Counted from the first letter of the stretch, positions 51,283 through 60,209 are shown. The stretch: DNA of 64,000 bases from Bradyrhizobium erythrophlei (GCF_900129425.1 NZ_LT670817.1:2604001-2668000), one strand, 5' to 3'. Translations and numbers: made by a program. The notes: generated by a model from the sequence alone, not told the origin.

Positions 51283-53871
51283 GTGCTGACAAGTATTGTC
51301 GTTTCAATTGTAAGAGCTTGTACGCGATTTGCTTCTTTCACTGTGCTGATAGCCTTTGTCCTTGCGGTGGCGGCGGGCTTCTACACAGCCCGGCACTTCG
51401 CCATTAACACCGACATCAATACGCTGATTTCGCCCAATTTGGACTGGCGCAAGCGCGACAATCAGTTCGACCAGGCATTCGACCGCGACCGGACCATCCT
51501 TGCGGTGGTCGATGCGCCGACGCCTGAACTCACGAGTTCCGCGAGCGCCGCGCTCGCGCAGAAACTGTCCGGCGACACCAAACATTTCGAATCGGTGCAG
51601 CCTCTCGGGAGCGGCGAATTCTTCGAAAAGAACGGGCTGCTGTTTCTTCCCGTACCGGAGGTCGGCCGGCTGACCGGCCAGTTCGAATCGGCCGCGCCCC
51701 TGATCGAAATCATGGCCGGCGATCCCAGCCTGCGCGGGTTGACCGGCGCGCTCGAAACCGGGCTCGCCGGCCTCAAGCGCGGACAGTTCAAGCTCGACAG
51801 CACCGAGCGGCCGTTCAACCTGATCTCGCAGAGCGTCGAGGACGTGCTGAACAAGGGCTCCGCGACCTTCTCCTGGCAGGAGCTGGTCAGCGACAAGCCT
51901 TTGACCGATTCGGATCGCCGCGCCTTCATCGAGTTCAAGCCGCTCCTCGATTTCAATGCGCTGGAGCCGGGCAAGGACGCGACCGACGCCATCCGGCAAG
52001 CCGCCACCGATCTCAATCTTGCAGGTCAATATGGCGCGCGGGTCAGGCTGACCGGACCGGTTCCGATCGCCAACGAGGAATTCGCAACCGTGGCGGACGG
52101 CGCCGTCGTCAACGGCATCGGCACCGTGCTGGTGGTGCTGCTGATTCTCTGGATGGCCCTGCATTCCTCCAAGATCATCCTGGCGGTGTTCACGAATCTT
52201 TTTATCGGCCTTTCCATCACCACCGCGCTCGGACTGATGATGGTGGGTTCGCTGAACCTGCTTTCAATCGCCTTCGCCGTTCTGTTCGTCGGCCTGGGCG
52301 TGGACTTCGGCATCCAGTACAGCGTCCGTTACCGCTCGGAACGCTTCAAGGGCAACGACCTGCGGACCGCGCTGGAGAAAGCCGCCGAACGCTCCGCGGT
52401 TCCGCTTTCGCTGGCCGCCATGGCGACCGCGGCGGGATTCCTGTCGTTCCTGCCAACGGACTACAAGGGAATTTCAGAACTCGGCGAGATCGCGGGCGTC
52501 GGCATGCTGGTTGCCTTTACCTCCAGCATTACCGTGCTGCCGGCCTTGTTGGACCTGCTCAACCCGCCCGGGGAAAAAGAGCCGGTCGGCTATGCGTTCC
52601 TGGCGCCGGTCGATCATTTCCTCGAAAAGCATCGCGTGGTGATCATCGTCGGCACACTTCTGGTGGCGGTCGCCGGCCTGCCGCTGCTGTATTTCCTCCA
52701 CTTCGACTTCAACCCGATCAACCTGCGAAGTCCCAAGGTCGAGTCGATCGCAACCTTCCTTGATTTGAGGCGGGATCCCAACACCGGCGCCAACGCCATT
52801 AATGTGATGACCAATTCGGAATCGGATGCGAAGAAGATCGAGGAGCGTCTTGGAAAAGTGCCGGAAGTCCTCAGCGTCAGGTCGCTGGACAGTTTCGTGC
52901 CCGAAGACCAGTTCGCAAAGCTGAAGCTGATCGCCCAGGGCGCCAAGATCCTGAACCCCGCGCTCAACCCTGATTCGATCGATGCCGCGCCGACCGACGC
53001 CGAGAATATCGAGGCCTTGAAGGGATCGGCGGAAAGCCTGCGCAAGGCCGCCGGCGATGCCAAGGGTCCGGGCGCCGTCGCATCGCGGCGGCTTGCCGAC
53101 GCGCTGTCGAAGCTCGCCGAATCGGATCAGGCCACGCGGGACAAGGCCCAGGCCGTCTTCGTCGATCCGTTGAAGGTGGTGATCGAGCGGCTCAAGAACT
53201 TGCTGCAGGCTCAGCCGGTCAGCCTGAAAACGCTGCCGCCGCAGCTGGTGAATTCATGGAAGACCAAGGATGGTCTCGAGCGCGTCGAGGCACTGCCGCG
53301 CGGCGATCCCAACGACAACGAGACGCTGCGCAAGTTCGCCGCGGCGGTCCTGGCCGCCGAGCCGAACGCGATTGGTGGGCCGGTATCGATTCTCAAATCC
53401 GGTGAGCTTGTCGTCAAGGCCTTCATCCAGGCCGGCATTTGCGCGCTGATTGTGATCAGTCTGCTGCTGTGGCTGACGTTGCGGCGAATAAGCGACGTGC
53501 TGCTGACGCTGGTCCCGCTCCTGGTGGCGGGGGCGGTGACGCTGGAAATCTGCGTGCTGATCGGGTTGCCGCTCAATTTCGCCAACATCGTCGCGCTGCC
53601 GCTGTTGCTCGGCGTCGGCGTCGCATTCAAGATCTACTACGTCACGGCTTGGCGGTCGGGCCGAACCAACCTGCTGCAGACGAGCCTGACGCGCGCGATA
53701 TTTTTCAGCGCGCTGACGACGGCGACCGCGTTCGGAAGCCTGTGGCTATCGAGTCATCCGGGTACGTCGAGCATGGGCAAGCTGCTGGCGCTGTCGCTCG
53801 TCACCACACTCGCGGCGGTTTTGTTGTTCCAGCCGGCGCTAATGGGAAAACCGCGCGATGTCGGGGAGTAG
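51283..53871 (+). CDS. hpnN: HpnN, hopanoid RND transporter
   Basis: An 862-residue RND/MMPL permease that moves hopanoids to the outer membrane. It has the two-repeat layout: a first helix (FTVLIAFVLAVAAGFYTARHF), a large periplasmic domain, a five-helix bundle including LLSIAFAVLFVGLGVDFGIQYSVRYR, and a second copy ending with ANIVALPLLLGVGVAFKIYYVTAWR. The GTG at 51283 is used because the ATG two bases upstream is out of frame and meets a stop. Location in the hopanoid cluster distinguishes it from the 39220 paralogue. The 3' end overlaps the opposing DUF2147 gene by 33 bases. Confidence 0.94.
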   Translation: MLTSIVVSIVRACTRFASFTVLIAFVLAVAAGFYTARHFAINTDINTLISPNLDWRKRDNQFDQAFDRDRTILAVVDAPTPELTSSASAALAQKLSGDTKHFESVQPLGSGEFFEKNGLLFLPVPEVGRLTGQFESAAPLIEIMAGDPSLRGLTGALETGLAGLKRGQFKLDSTERPFNLISQSVEDVLNKGSATFSWQELVSDKPLTDSDRRAFIEFKPLLDFNALEPGKDATDAIRQAATDLNLAGQYGARVRLTGPVPIANEEFATVADGAVVNGIGTVLVVLLILWMALHSSKIILAVFTNLFIGLSITTALGLMMVGSLNLLSIAFAVLFVGLGVDFGIQYSVRYRSERFKGNDLRTALEKAAERSAVPLSLAAMATAAGFLSFLPTDYKGISELGEIAGVGMLVAFTSSITVLPALLDLLNPPGEKEPVGYAFLAPVDHFLEKHRVVIIVGTLLVAVAGLPLLYFLHFDFNPINLRSPKVESIATFLDLRRDPNTGANAINVMTNSESDAKKIEERLGKVPEVLSVRSLDSFVPEDQFAKLKLIAQGAKILNPALNPDSIDAAPTDAENIEALKGSAESLRKAAGDAKGPGAVASRRLADALSKLAESDQATRDKAQAVFVDPLKVVIERLKNLLQAQPVSLKTLPPQLVNSWKTKDGLERVEALPRGDPNDNETLRKFAAAVLAAEPNAIGGPVSILKSGELVVKAFIQAGICALIVISLLLWLTLRRISDVLLTLVPLLVAGAVTLEICVLIGLPLNFANIVALPLLLGVGVAFKIYYVTAWRSGRTNLLQTSLTRAIFFSALTTATAFGSLWLSSHPGTSSMGKLLALSLVTTLAAVLLFQPALMGKPRDVGE

Positions 53872-54462
53872 GCAGATATCGCCGACCGGATCGGCCGGCT
53901 GGGCTGACGTCGCCAGCTTTTGACCCGTCGTCTTCGAAGCCGCTGCGGCGGATCCGGTGGTCTTCGGCCCAGGGGCCGTCGCCGCCCCGGTAGTCCGGGG
54001 TAGCGTCTTCGGCGCGCCCTTGGCCATGCTGTTGGCGGGGCTCGAGGGTATCGGGCCGGAGACGCGGGTCCAGGTTTCGCCGCCGCAGAGAAAACCCAGC
54101 ACGCAGCCTTGAATCTCGAGCTGGTTGGAACCGATGGGCTTGATGGTCGAACTGTAGGTTTGCCCGTCCTTGGCGTTATAGACTTGGCCTTCCCATTGAT
54201 CGACGCCGGGCTTCTTCTTCATGTCGAGCAGAATCGGCATGCCCAGGGTCGGTCTGTTCTGTTTTGAGACATCCGGATTGTTGCGGTCGCGACCGCCCGG
54301 TTCTTTCTCCCACGCCACCACGCCCCACATCGCGCCATTGCATTCCGCGACACGGATGTCGGCGACACCGTCCGCCACCCTCCAGTCGCCGGTCGGATCC
54401 GCCGCCATGGCCGGGACAAGACTCGTCGCCAAAAACAGTCCCGAATATGCTACGCTACGCAT
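53839..54462 (-). CDS. DUF2147 periplasmic protein
   Basis: A 207-residue secreted protein: signal peptide ending near PAMAA, then a DUF2147 domain (DPTGDWRVADGVADIRVAEC...MWGVVAWEKEPGG...LGMPILLDM...WEGQVYNAKDGQTYSSTI), and a low-complexity Thr/Ala/Pro/Lys-rich tail of about 60 residues. The ATG at 54462 gives a standard signal peptide; one at 54486 adds eight residues. DUF2147 is a beta-barrel-like periplasmic fold of unknown role. It overlaps hpnN at the 3' end and is divergent from hpnO. Confidence 0.85.
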   Translation of the reverse strand: MRSVAYSGLFLATSLVPAMAADPTGDWRVADGVADIRVAECNGAMWGVVAWEKEPGGRDRNNPDVSKQNRPTLGMPILLDMKKKPGVDQWEGQVYNAKDGQTYSSTIKPIGSNQLEIQGCVLGFLCGGETWTRVSGPIPSSPANSMAKGAPKTLPRTTGAATAPGPKTTGSAAAASKTTGQKLATSAQPADPVGDICLLPDIARFSH

Positions 54463-54586
54463 GATGTGTCTTGGGCAGTGCACCATTGTTCAAACCTGTG
54501 CTTAAGTGGATGATCCCTGTGAGGGCAAAACGCCGCATAGAACGTTTTCAGTTGACGAAATGGCTATCAACCGAAGTATGTAACTG

Positions 54587-55978
54587 ATGCTATATTCAAA
54601 TCTAGACGTTTCCGAGATGTTTGTGGACCGGCAGTCGCAACGCAGTTCCATGCATGCGCGCCACTTAAATGAGCAGCTGGTCCGGGTCCTGAAGACAATC
54701 GGTTACGATGTCGGCTTTCAGAAGGGCCAGGGCCAGTATCTGTTCGATCGCGACGGCGTGCGCTATCTCGATCTACTCAGCGGTTTTGGCGTTTTTGCGA
54801 TTGGCCGGAACCATCCGGCGCTGCGCCAGGCCTTGAAGAGCGTGCTCGATAGCGACCTGCCCAACCTCGTCCAGCTCGACGTTTCGACCTTGGCGGGCGT
54901 GCTGGCCGAACGCCTGCTGGAGTACGTGCCCTATCTGGACAAGGTCTTCTTTGCCAATTCAGGCGCGGAATGTGTCGAAGCCGCGATCAAGTTCGCCCGC
55001 GGCGCCACCGGCCGGCCGGGCATCGTGTATTGCGCCCATGCGTTCCACGGATTGTCCTACGGCGCGCTGTCGCTGACCGACGATTCCAACTTCCGCGGCG
55101 GCTTCGAGCCGCTGCTGCCCGGCTGCACCCCGATTCCCTTCAACGATCTCGCCGCGCTGGAACAGGCGCTGTCGTCGCGCCAGGTTGCCGCCTTCATCGT
55201 CGAACCGATCCAGGGCAAGGGCGTCAACATGCCCACGGATGAATTCCTGCCCGGCGCCGCGGCGCTCTGCCGCAAATACGGCACGCTGCTGATCGCCGAC
55301 GAAATCCAGACCGGCATCGGCCGCACCGGGCGCTTCCTCGCGGTCGAGCACTGGAATGTCGAACCCGACATGGTGCTGCTCGCCAAGGCCTTGTCCGGCG
55401 GACATGTTCCGGTCGGCGCACTGCTCACCCGCAAGAGCATCTTCGACAAGATCTTCAACCAGATGGATCGCGCGGTGGTGCACGGCTCGACGTTTGCGAA
55501 AAACGATCTTGCGATGGCGGCCGGCATCGCGACGCTCGAAGTGCTCGAATCCGAAAAACTGATCGAGCAGGCCGCCAAGCGCGGCGCCGAACTTCGGCTG
55601 GCGCTGACGCGCATGGTTCCCGGCTATGAACTGATGAAGGAAGTCCGCGGCAAGGGCCTGATGATCGGCGTCGAGTTCGGCCCGCCGAAATCGCTGCGGC
55701 TGAAGGCGTCCTGGAACGTGCTGGAAACCGCCAACAAGGGCCTGTTCTGTCAGCTGATCACGGTGCCGCTGTTCAAGGACCACAAGATCCTCACGCAGGT
55801 TTCAGGTCACGGCAGCCACACCATCAAACTGTTGCCGCCGCTGACCATCACCGAAGAAGATTGCAACTGGATCGAGACCGCGTTCGATTCCGTCATCGCC
55901 TCCAGCCACAAGGTCCCCGGCGCGATCTGGTCGCTCGGCAAGACGCTGGTCGACAACGCCGTGCGCAAATCGGCGTAG
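54587..55978 (+). CDS. hpnO: HpnO, aminobacteriohopanetriol synthase
   Basis: A 463-residue PLP-dependent class III aminotransferase that aminates the hopanoid side chain to give aminobacteriohopanetriol. The PLP lysine is Lys267 (LLAKALSGGHVPVG), the cofactor aspartate lies in IADEIQTGIGRTG (Asp238), and NSGAECVEAAIKFAR and VHGSTFAKNDLAMAA are conserved. HpnO proteins share the hydrophobic N-terminal and C-terminal extension seen here. ATGs at 54587 and 54617 are both possible starts. It closes the hopanoid cluster. Confidence 0.92.
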   Translation: MLYSNLDVSEMFVDRQSQRSSMHARHLNEQLVRVLKTIGYDVGFQKGQGQYLFDRDGVRYLDLLSGFGVFAIGRNHPALRQALKSVLDSDLPNLVQLDVSTLAGVLAERLLEYVPYLDKVFFANSGAECVEAAIKFARGATGRPGIVYCAHAFHGLSYGALSLTDDSNFRGGFEPLLPGCTPIPFNDLAALEQALSSRQVAAFIVEPIQGKGVNMPTDEFLPGAAALCRKYGTLLIADEIQTGIGRTGRFLAVEHWNVEPDMVLLAKALSGGHVPVGALLTRKSIFDKIFNQMDRAVVHGSTFAKNDLAMAAGIATLEVLESEKLIEQAAKRGAELRLALTRMVPGYELMKEVRGKGLMIGVEFGPPKSLRLKASWNVLETANKGLFCQLITVPLFKDHKILTQVSGHGSHTIKLLPPLTITEEDCNWIETAFDSVIASSHKVPGAIWSLGKTLVDNAVRKSA

Positions 55979-56093
55979 TTCGTAACGTCGCAAGGATGGG
56001 TTGAGCCCTTCGAAACCCATCGCCGGCGGCCTTTACGGCCGCTCGCCAAAAATACGCGCTATTGTTTCTGACATCGCCAGCCCGTAGCCCAAG

Positions 56094-56120
56094 GGCGGAT
56101 TAGCGACAGCGTAATCCGCC
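56094..56120. repeat. Hairpin in a dispersed repeat after hpnO
   Basis: GGCGGATTA and TAATCCGCC form a perfect 9-base-pair stem around GCGACAGCG. The surrounding CCCGTAGCCCAAGGGC...TTCGGCTACC belongs to another Bradyrhizobium intergenic repeat type. It lies between the convergent hpnO and hypothetical genes and may end both transcripts. Confidence 0.65.
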
Positions 56121-56166
56121 ATCTTTCTTCGGCTACCCGCCCTCGGGCCGTTGAGCACCGCGGGAT

Positions 56167-56880
56167 TTAATTATCCTCCATCGGCTCTCTTGCTCCTTGA
56201 TTAAGCAGCGCATGCAAGGGCTTCATTCCGCCTAACAATGCGGGCTTCAAGTCCCCACTTGTGCATCCGCTTGGCAACTTAGAGACAAGTTTATGCGTAG
56301 CTGTTTCTCGAAGACGATTTCGTTCGTATCCCCAGGAGTGTTCCAATGAAAGGCGCACCTCGTCTGCGAGACATTCAACCATCCACCTAAGATCATGTCT
56401 TGGCTTTGACGGATCGGACTCTACCTCAATCAATTGCTCTCCCACTCTCCGCGCTGCCTGCCTAAGTCCTGCATCGCCTACCATCTCAAGCTCGCCCCAC
56501 CTTAGTTGCCAAAACCGCCTGGCATTGTCGTCCCAAGCCGCCGTCTTTGGCATAACGTCAATATCGACTAGCTTCTCCGCGACCTGAATTGTTTCAAGAT
56601 AGATGTCGAGTTGTTTCTGAAGAAATGGACGTTGAGACTCGCGTTTACGCGTCTCTGCAGCAATATTCTCCGTGTCCGCGCGTGTTTGTAACAGATTTGC
56701 CTGCGTTTGTGCTGCCTGCCTCTCGTCGTCGGCATGTTTGGTTACGAATTGATAGTACGTGAAATATCCGGACGCCACTCCCGTACCCAGGGTCCACAGC
56801 GCTCCAATCAGGAGTACGATGATTGTCTGCCACCTTCTAAAGAAGCGGAGGAACGCCGCTCCGTCGCTTTCTCTTGCCAT
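56167..56880 (-). CDS. Membrane-anchored hypothetical protein
   Basis: A 237-residue protein with one N-terminal transmembrane helix (about 18-42, TIIVLLIGALWTLGTGVASGYFTYYQF), a coiled-coil-prone stretch rich in Gln, Ala, Arg and Glu (about 50-95), and a soluble C-terminal domain. GC content and codon use look lower than in the neighbouring hopanoid genes, suggesting acquired DNA. I do not recognise the family. It is divergent from a small truncated ORF across 61 bases. Confidence 0.72.
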   Translation of the reverse strand: MARESDGAAFLRFFRRWQTIIVLLIGALWTLGTGVASGYFTYYQFVTKHADDERQAAQTQANLLQTRADTENIAAETRKRESQRPFLQKQLDIYLETIQVAEKLVDIDVMPKTAAWDDNARRFWQLRWGELEMVGDAGLRQAARRVGEQLIEVESDPSKPRHDLRWMVECLADEVRLSLEHSWGYERNRLRETATHKLVSKLPSGCTSGDLKPALLGGMKPLHALLNQGAREPMEDN

Positions 56881-56941
56881 GATTGGCCCCTTGTCCCCGC
56901 CACTCGTGCAGCTTGCATAATTTCGCGCTACACTTCAAGGC

Positions 56942-57154
56942 ATGAAAGAGTTCTACGCTGAAATCGGCGACTTCCTGGCCGACTACGAAAACGGCACAAT
57001 AACAATCAGCGAAAATACAGACTTTTCGATGCGTCACACGGTGCGTCAGATTACGCACTACATCATGTCCAACGAGCGTAACCCGGATGGGCGAAGCTAT
57101 ATCCGGGCTCTTCTCATCTGCTGGAGTGGACCGCGGATAGCCCGTAGCCCGTAG
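56942..57154 (+). pseudogene. Small ORF running into a repeat, probably truncated
   Basis: A 70-codon frame starting MKEFYAEIGDFLADYENGTI with plausible composition for about 43 residues. After that it reads through a palindromic repeat at 57076-57125 (NPDGRSYIRALLICW), so the original C-terminus seems to be lost. It has AAGG upstream of the ATG. No family is recognised; it may be what remains of a gene cut by repeat or IS insertion. Confidence 0.4.
57076..57125. repeat. Palindromic repeat half, same type as the IS target
   Basis: CGTAACCCGGATGGGCGAAG, then CTATATCCGGGCTCTTCTCATCTGCTGG. The second part recurs almost unchanged right after the IS element (58781 onwards), which identifies it as another copy of the repeat into which the IS inserted. 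Confidence 0.75.
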
Positions 57155-57336
57155 GATTGGAGATGAGGCCGATTATGCGCGTCATGTCGAATATTGCTGC
57201 ATCAATCCGGTCAGCAAGCGTAGCCCGGATGAGCGAAGACCGTATGTCCTTCCCTGACCGAGGCGACTCGCCCTCAATGCTGTAGCGAGGGTTACCCGGA
57301 TAGGCCGGGTAGAGCCTCAGGCAAGGAGGACGAGTC

Positions 57337-58461
57337 ATGGCGGATTGTAGCGAAGTTTTCGTTGGTCTTGATACCTCGAAGTTGCGCAATGCAGTGGCAA
57401 TTGCGGAGGGCGGGCGGAACGGCGAGGTGCGGTATCTCGGCGAGATTGAGAACACGGAGGCGGCGACGTGCAAGCTGGTGAAGAAGCTTGCGGCGCAGCA
57501 TCGGCGACTGACGTTCTGCTATGAGGCCGGGCCGACCGGGTATGATCTGCACCGGTTGATCAAAACCCTCGGCCACGAGTGTGTGGTAGTGGCGCCATCG
57601 CTGATCCCGAAGAAGCCGGGCGATCGGGTGAAGACCAATCGGCGTGACGCGCTCAATCTGGCCAAGCTGTTGCGCGCGGGCGAACTGACCGCGGTCTGGG
57701 TTCCGGATGCGCGGCACGAGGCGATGCGGGACCTGGTGCGGGCGCGCGAGGCTGCTGTCGCCGACCTCAAATCCAAACGCCAGCAGGTTTTGTCGTTGCT
57801 GCTGCGGCTCGGCCGGCATTATACGGGCAAGAGAACCTGGACTAGGGCCCATATGAACTGGCTGGTGAGCCAGAAGCTCGCCCACCGCGAACAACGCATC
57901 GCATTCGAGGAGATGCTGTTGGCGGTCCGGCAAGCCGACGAGCGCGTGATCCGGCTCGAGCGGGCGATCGCCGCAGCAGTGACGGACTGGTCGCTTGCAG
58001 AGGTGGTGAGGGCACTGATGGCCGTGCGCGGTCTCGATCTCATTTCGGCTACGATTTTTCTCGCCGAGATCGGCGACCTGTCGCGCTTTGCAACCCCGCG
58101 CCAATTGATGGCCTATCTTGGCTTGGTGCCGGGCGAAGAGTCGACTGGTGACAGGGTCTGGCGCGGCGGCATCACCAAGGCCGGCAACCACCGGGCGCGG
58201 CGCATTCTGGTGGAGTGCTCCTGGAGCTACCGCCATCCCCCACGCGTCGGCAAGAAGAAGCTTGGCAAGGTGGAAGCCGCACCGCCCGCCGTCCAGGAGA
58301 TCGCTTGGAAGGCGCAGGCGCGCCTGACCGCGCGCTACCGCGCATTGGCACGGCGTGGCAAACGGCCGACCCTCGTGGTGACCGCGATTGCGCGTGAGCT
58401 GTCGGGCTTCATTTGGGCAGTCAGTCGCGCCATCGGCGCGCCGACGACGCCGGCGATGTGA
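57337..58461 (+). CDS. IS110-family transposase
   Basis: A 374-residue DEDD recombinase of the IS110 family. The N-terminal RuvC-like domain opens with VFVGLDTSKLRNAVAI (first acidic residue Asp12), continues with YEAGPTGYDLHRLIK, and KTNRRDALNLAKLLRAGEL holds further acidic residues. The C-terminal IS116/IS110/IS902 domain has VRGLDLISATIFLAEIGDLSRFATPRQLMAYLGLVPGE and the GGITKAGNHRARRILVE motif with the catalytic-serine region. AAGGAGG lies upstream of the ATG. It looks intact. Confidence 0.95.
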   Translation: MADCSEVFVGLDTSKLRNAVAIAEGGRNGEVRYLGEIENTEAATCKLVKKLAAQHRRLTFCYEAGPTGYDLHRLIKTLGHECVVVAPSLIPKKPGDRVKTNRRDALNLAKLLRAGELTAVWVPDARHEAMRDLVRAREAAVADLKSKRQQVLSLLLRLGRHYTGKRTWTRAHMNWLVSQKLAHREQRIAFEEMLLAVRQADERVIRLERAIAAAVTDWSLAEVVRALMAVRGLDLISATIFLAEIGDLSRFATPRQLMAYLGLVPGEESTGDRVWRGGITKAGNHRARRILVECSWSYRHPPRVGKKKLGKVEAAPPAVQEIAWKAQARLTARYRALARRGKRPTLVVTAIARELSGFIWAVSRAIGAPTTPAM

Positions 58462-58766
58462 GCGCAGCGACAGACCTGACAAGGAGCCAGCGCCGGGCGC
58501 AATCCGGACAAATATCGTGCAACGGCGGGGGCGAAGCCACGGCAGGGGAATTCCCGATTTCGCTTTGTGGCCGATCAAACGATCGACGCCCGCGCGTAGA
58601 CAACGGACAGCCCCGGACGAAATCTCGGAACTGCGGTTTAAACCCGCGTATCAGAGCTTGATCACCGACGTCTTCAGGCTTCGCCTCCACCCTTGCACGA
58701 TCATCATTATCGCGCACTCCAGCGAAAATCGCAGGGAGACGATATCTCGCGTTCAAACCACTTGAC
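58462..58766 (+). other. Non-coding 3' end of the IS110 element, candidate bridge-RNA region
   Basis: About 300 bases between the transposase stop and the right subterminal repeat, with no credible protein. In IS110/IS1111 elements the longer non-coding end encodes a structured RNA that pairs with target and donor DNA. CGATATC near 58739-58745 matches the start of the target's right flank, but a 7-base match is weak evidence. RNA folding was not done. Confidence 0.4.
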
Positions 58767-58780
58767 GAAGGACATCAGAG

Positions 58781-58842
58781 CGATATCCGGGGTGTCTTCT
58801 CATCTGCTGGTTCCCATATATCGCTGCGCTCATACGGGCTAC
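58781..58842. repeat. Right part of the interrupted palindromic repeat
   Basis: From CGATATCCGGGG to the closing arm ATATCGCTGCGCTCAT and ACGGGCTAC. Together with 57220-57238 it makes one complete palindrome: the arms agree at 23 of 25 positions when compared by eye. Confidence 0.85.
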
Positions 58843-58869
58843 TTGCTCGACGCCTGGAATGGCGGATTA

Positions 58870-60012
58870 TTACACGAGAGCAGGGGCGTTCGCGGAAGGC
58901 CCCGGAACGATCGGCGCGCTCGCTGCCGCGGGTACGTTGTGGCGCGTATCGTAGAACTCGAGCACACGTTTTGCCGTCCGGATCTCGAGCCGCTCGAAGT
59001 TTCGGCGCGCGCGATCAAGATCGTTTTTGGACATCCTGCGGTCCGCTGCCGTCATCAGCAGAAGAGCCTTGACCGTCGCCCAGGAGCAGCCGGCGGCTCT
59101 TGCGATCACCTGCACCACGCCGGGGTTATCAGTGAGGATCGCCCGTTCCGTCATTCCGATCGGACAGCCGGCGAGAGCCGACAGAGCCATCGCGGCTTGT
59201 TCGAAGTTCTGCGAGCGCGCGGCCGCATGAACGTTGCCTTCGCCGAGTTCATTCCAGTTCTGGAGCCGCTTTACCCTTGATTTTGCTTTGGCGTGATCCG
59301 GCGACTTCTTGCGAACCGCCAGATTTATGTCATCGACCACCTCCGTTACCGCGTCCTTCACGTCATCGGTAAATTGCGGGTTGGCTGCCGCGATTTTGGC
59401 GCAGACCGCAGCAGAGGCGGTTTCAAGAAGTTTCACGAAGTGATGTCTGGGAATGTCATGCCGCGTTCCGACGTTCAGCGCGAGCTGGGTATCATCGCCG
59501 GCCCGTGCGACGAGTTCGCGAAAGCTGTTGTCCGAGAAGCGGGCGCCTTCATTTTTCGTCACGGTATGGACGACCTTGGGTTCGCCGCGCGCGATGAGTA
59601 TTTCGGTGATGGCTTCGCTGATGGCCCGACGATGCGCGATGGCGTGGAGATGAGCCTGGCCCTGGGTAGTGGCGTGCACGACGAGATCGGCGTCGCTGAG
59701 CGCCGTCGATTGGCTGAGAACCGGTGCCGCCACGGCAATCGCCTCGTCAAAGGCAAATGCCCGCACCAGCGTCGCCGGCGCATTCGGGATGGTGGCGATA
59801 TGGCGCGCGAGCTTGATCCGGGTTTTCACCTCGATCAGGGCAACGAGTGTCTTGAAGGCCTCGTCGAACAGCTCGACGTGCTGCTTCGAATAACGACCGG
59901 ACCCGGCGACGAACAGGTCGGTGATGCGGGTGAGGGCCCTCAACTGACGTTTCGTGAGCCCGGATACGGTGGTGTCCTGGATTTCATCAATCAGAGAAGA
60001 AAAGAGTGTCAT
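58870..60012 (-). CDS. DUF2336 domain protein
   Basis: A 380-residue, mostly helical DUF2336 protein. Visible features: an N-terminal FSSLIDEIQDT..LTKRQLRALTRITDLF region, HEAT-like repeats (for instance AIAHRRAISEAITEILIARGEPKVVHTV), and a C-terminal tail rich in Ala/Pro. The ATG at 60012 is preferred; the frame is open upstream to 60117 but that part shows no conserved character. DUF2336 proteins occur widely in alphaproteobacteria without a clear function. Confidence 0.85.
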   Translation of the reverse strand: MTLFSSLIDEIQDTTVSGLTKRQLRALTRITDLFVAGSGRYSKQHVELFDEAFKTLVALIEVKTRIKLARHIATIPNAPATLVRAFAFDEAIAVAAPVLSQSTALSDADLVVHATTQGQAHLHAIAHRRAISEAITEILIARGEPKVVHTVTKNEGARFSDNSFRELVARAGDDTQLALNVGTRHDIPRHHFVKLLETASAAVCAKIAAANPQFTDDVKDAVTEVVDDINLAVRKKSPDHAKAKSRVKRLQNWNELGEGNVHAAARSQNFEQAAMALSALAGCPIGMTERAILTDNPGVVQVIARAAGCSWATVKALLLMTAADRRMSKNDLDRARRNFERLEIRTAKRVLEFYDTRHNVPAAASAPIVPGPSANAPALV

Positions 60013-60209
60013 GGCTATCGGCTGTACCGTGCGAGGGAGTGAATATGGCGATCCACATGACGACTTACAGATCAGGCGTGAAAATGACTTGCTTCCGTTG
60101 CCTCGCAAATAATTCAAATTGTTGAGATCCCGAATGCGGTTGCGCGTGCACGACCGGGCAACCGCGCGGGTCGCCTGATTTGCCCGACAGGCTGCCTTCC
60201 GTAATTCGT

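Larger units (their letters stand above)
57239..58780 (+). mobile_element. IS110-family insertion sequence inside a palindromic repeat
   Basis: A 1542-base element. Removing it joins GTAGCCCGGATGAGCGAAG (57220-57238) to CGATATCCGGGG (58781 on) and restores a repeat whose other arm ends at 58842. Both borders carry the dinucleotide AG (CT on the other strand), as expected for the retained core of IS110 recombination. Subterminal inverted repeats ATGTCCTTC (57244-57252) and GAAGGACAT (58767-58775) are each five bases inside the border. The 5' non-coding end is about 98 bases, and the 3' end about 319 bases. Confidence 0.88.

Noticed and set aside
54552..54586. Sigma-70 promoter before hpnO (TTGACG ... 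TATGTA)
   Set aside because: The spacing between the two boxes is about 19 bases and the -10 abuts the start codon, so the match is too poor to list.
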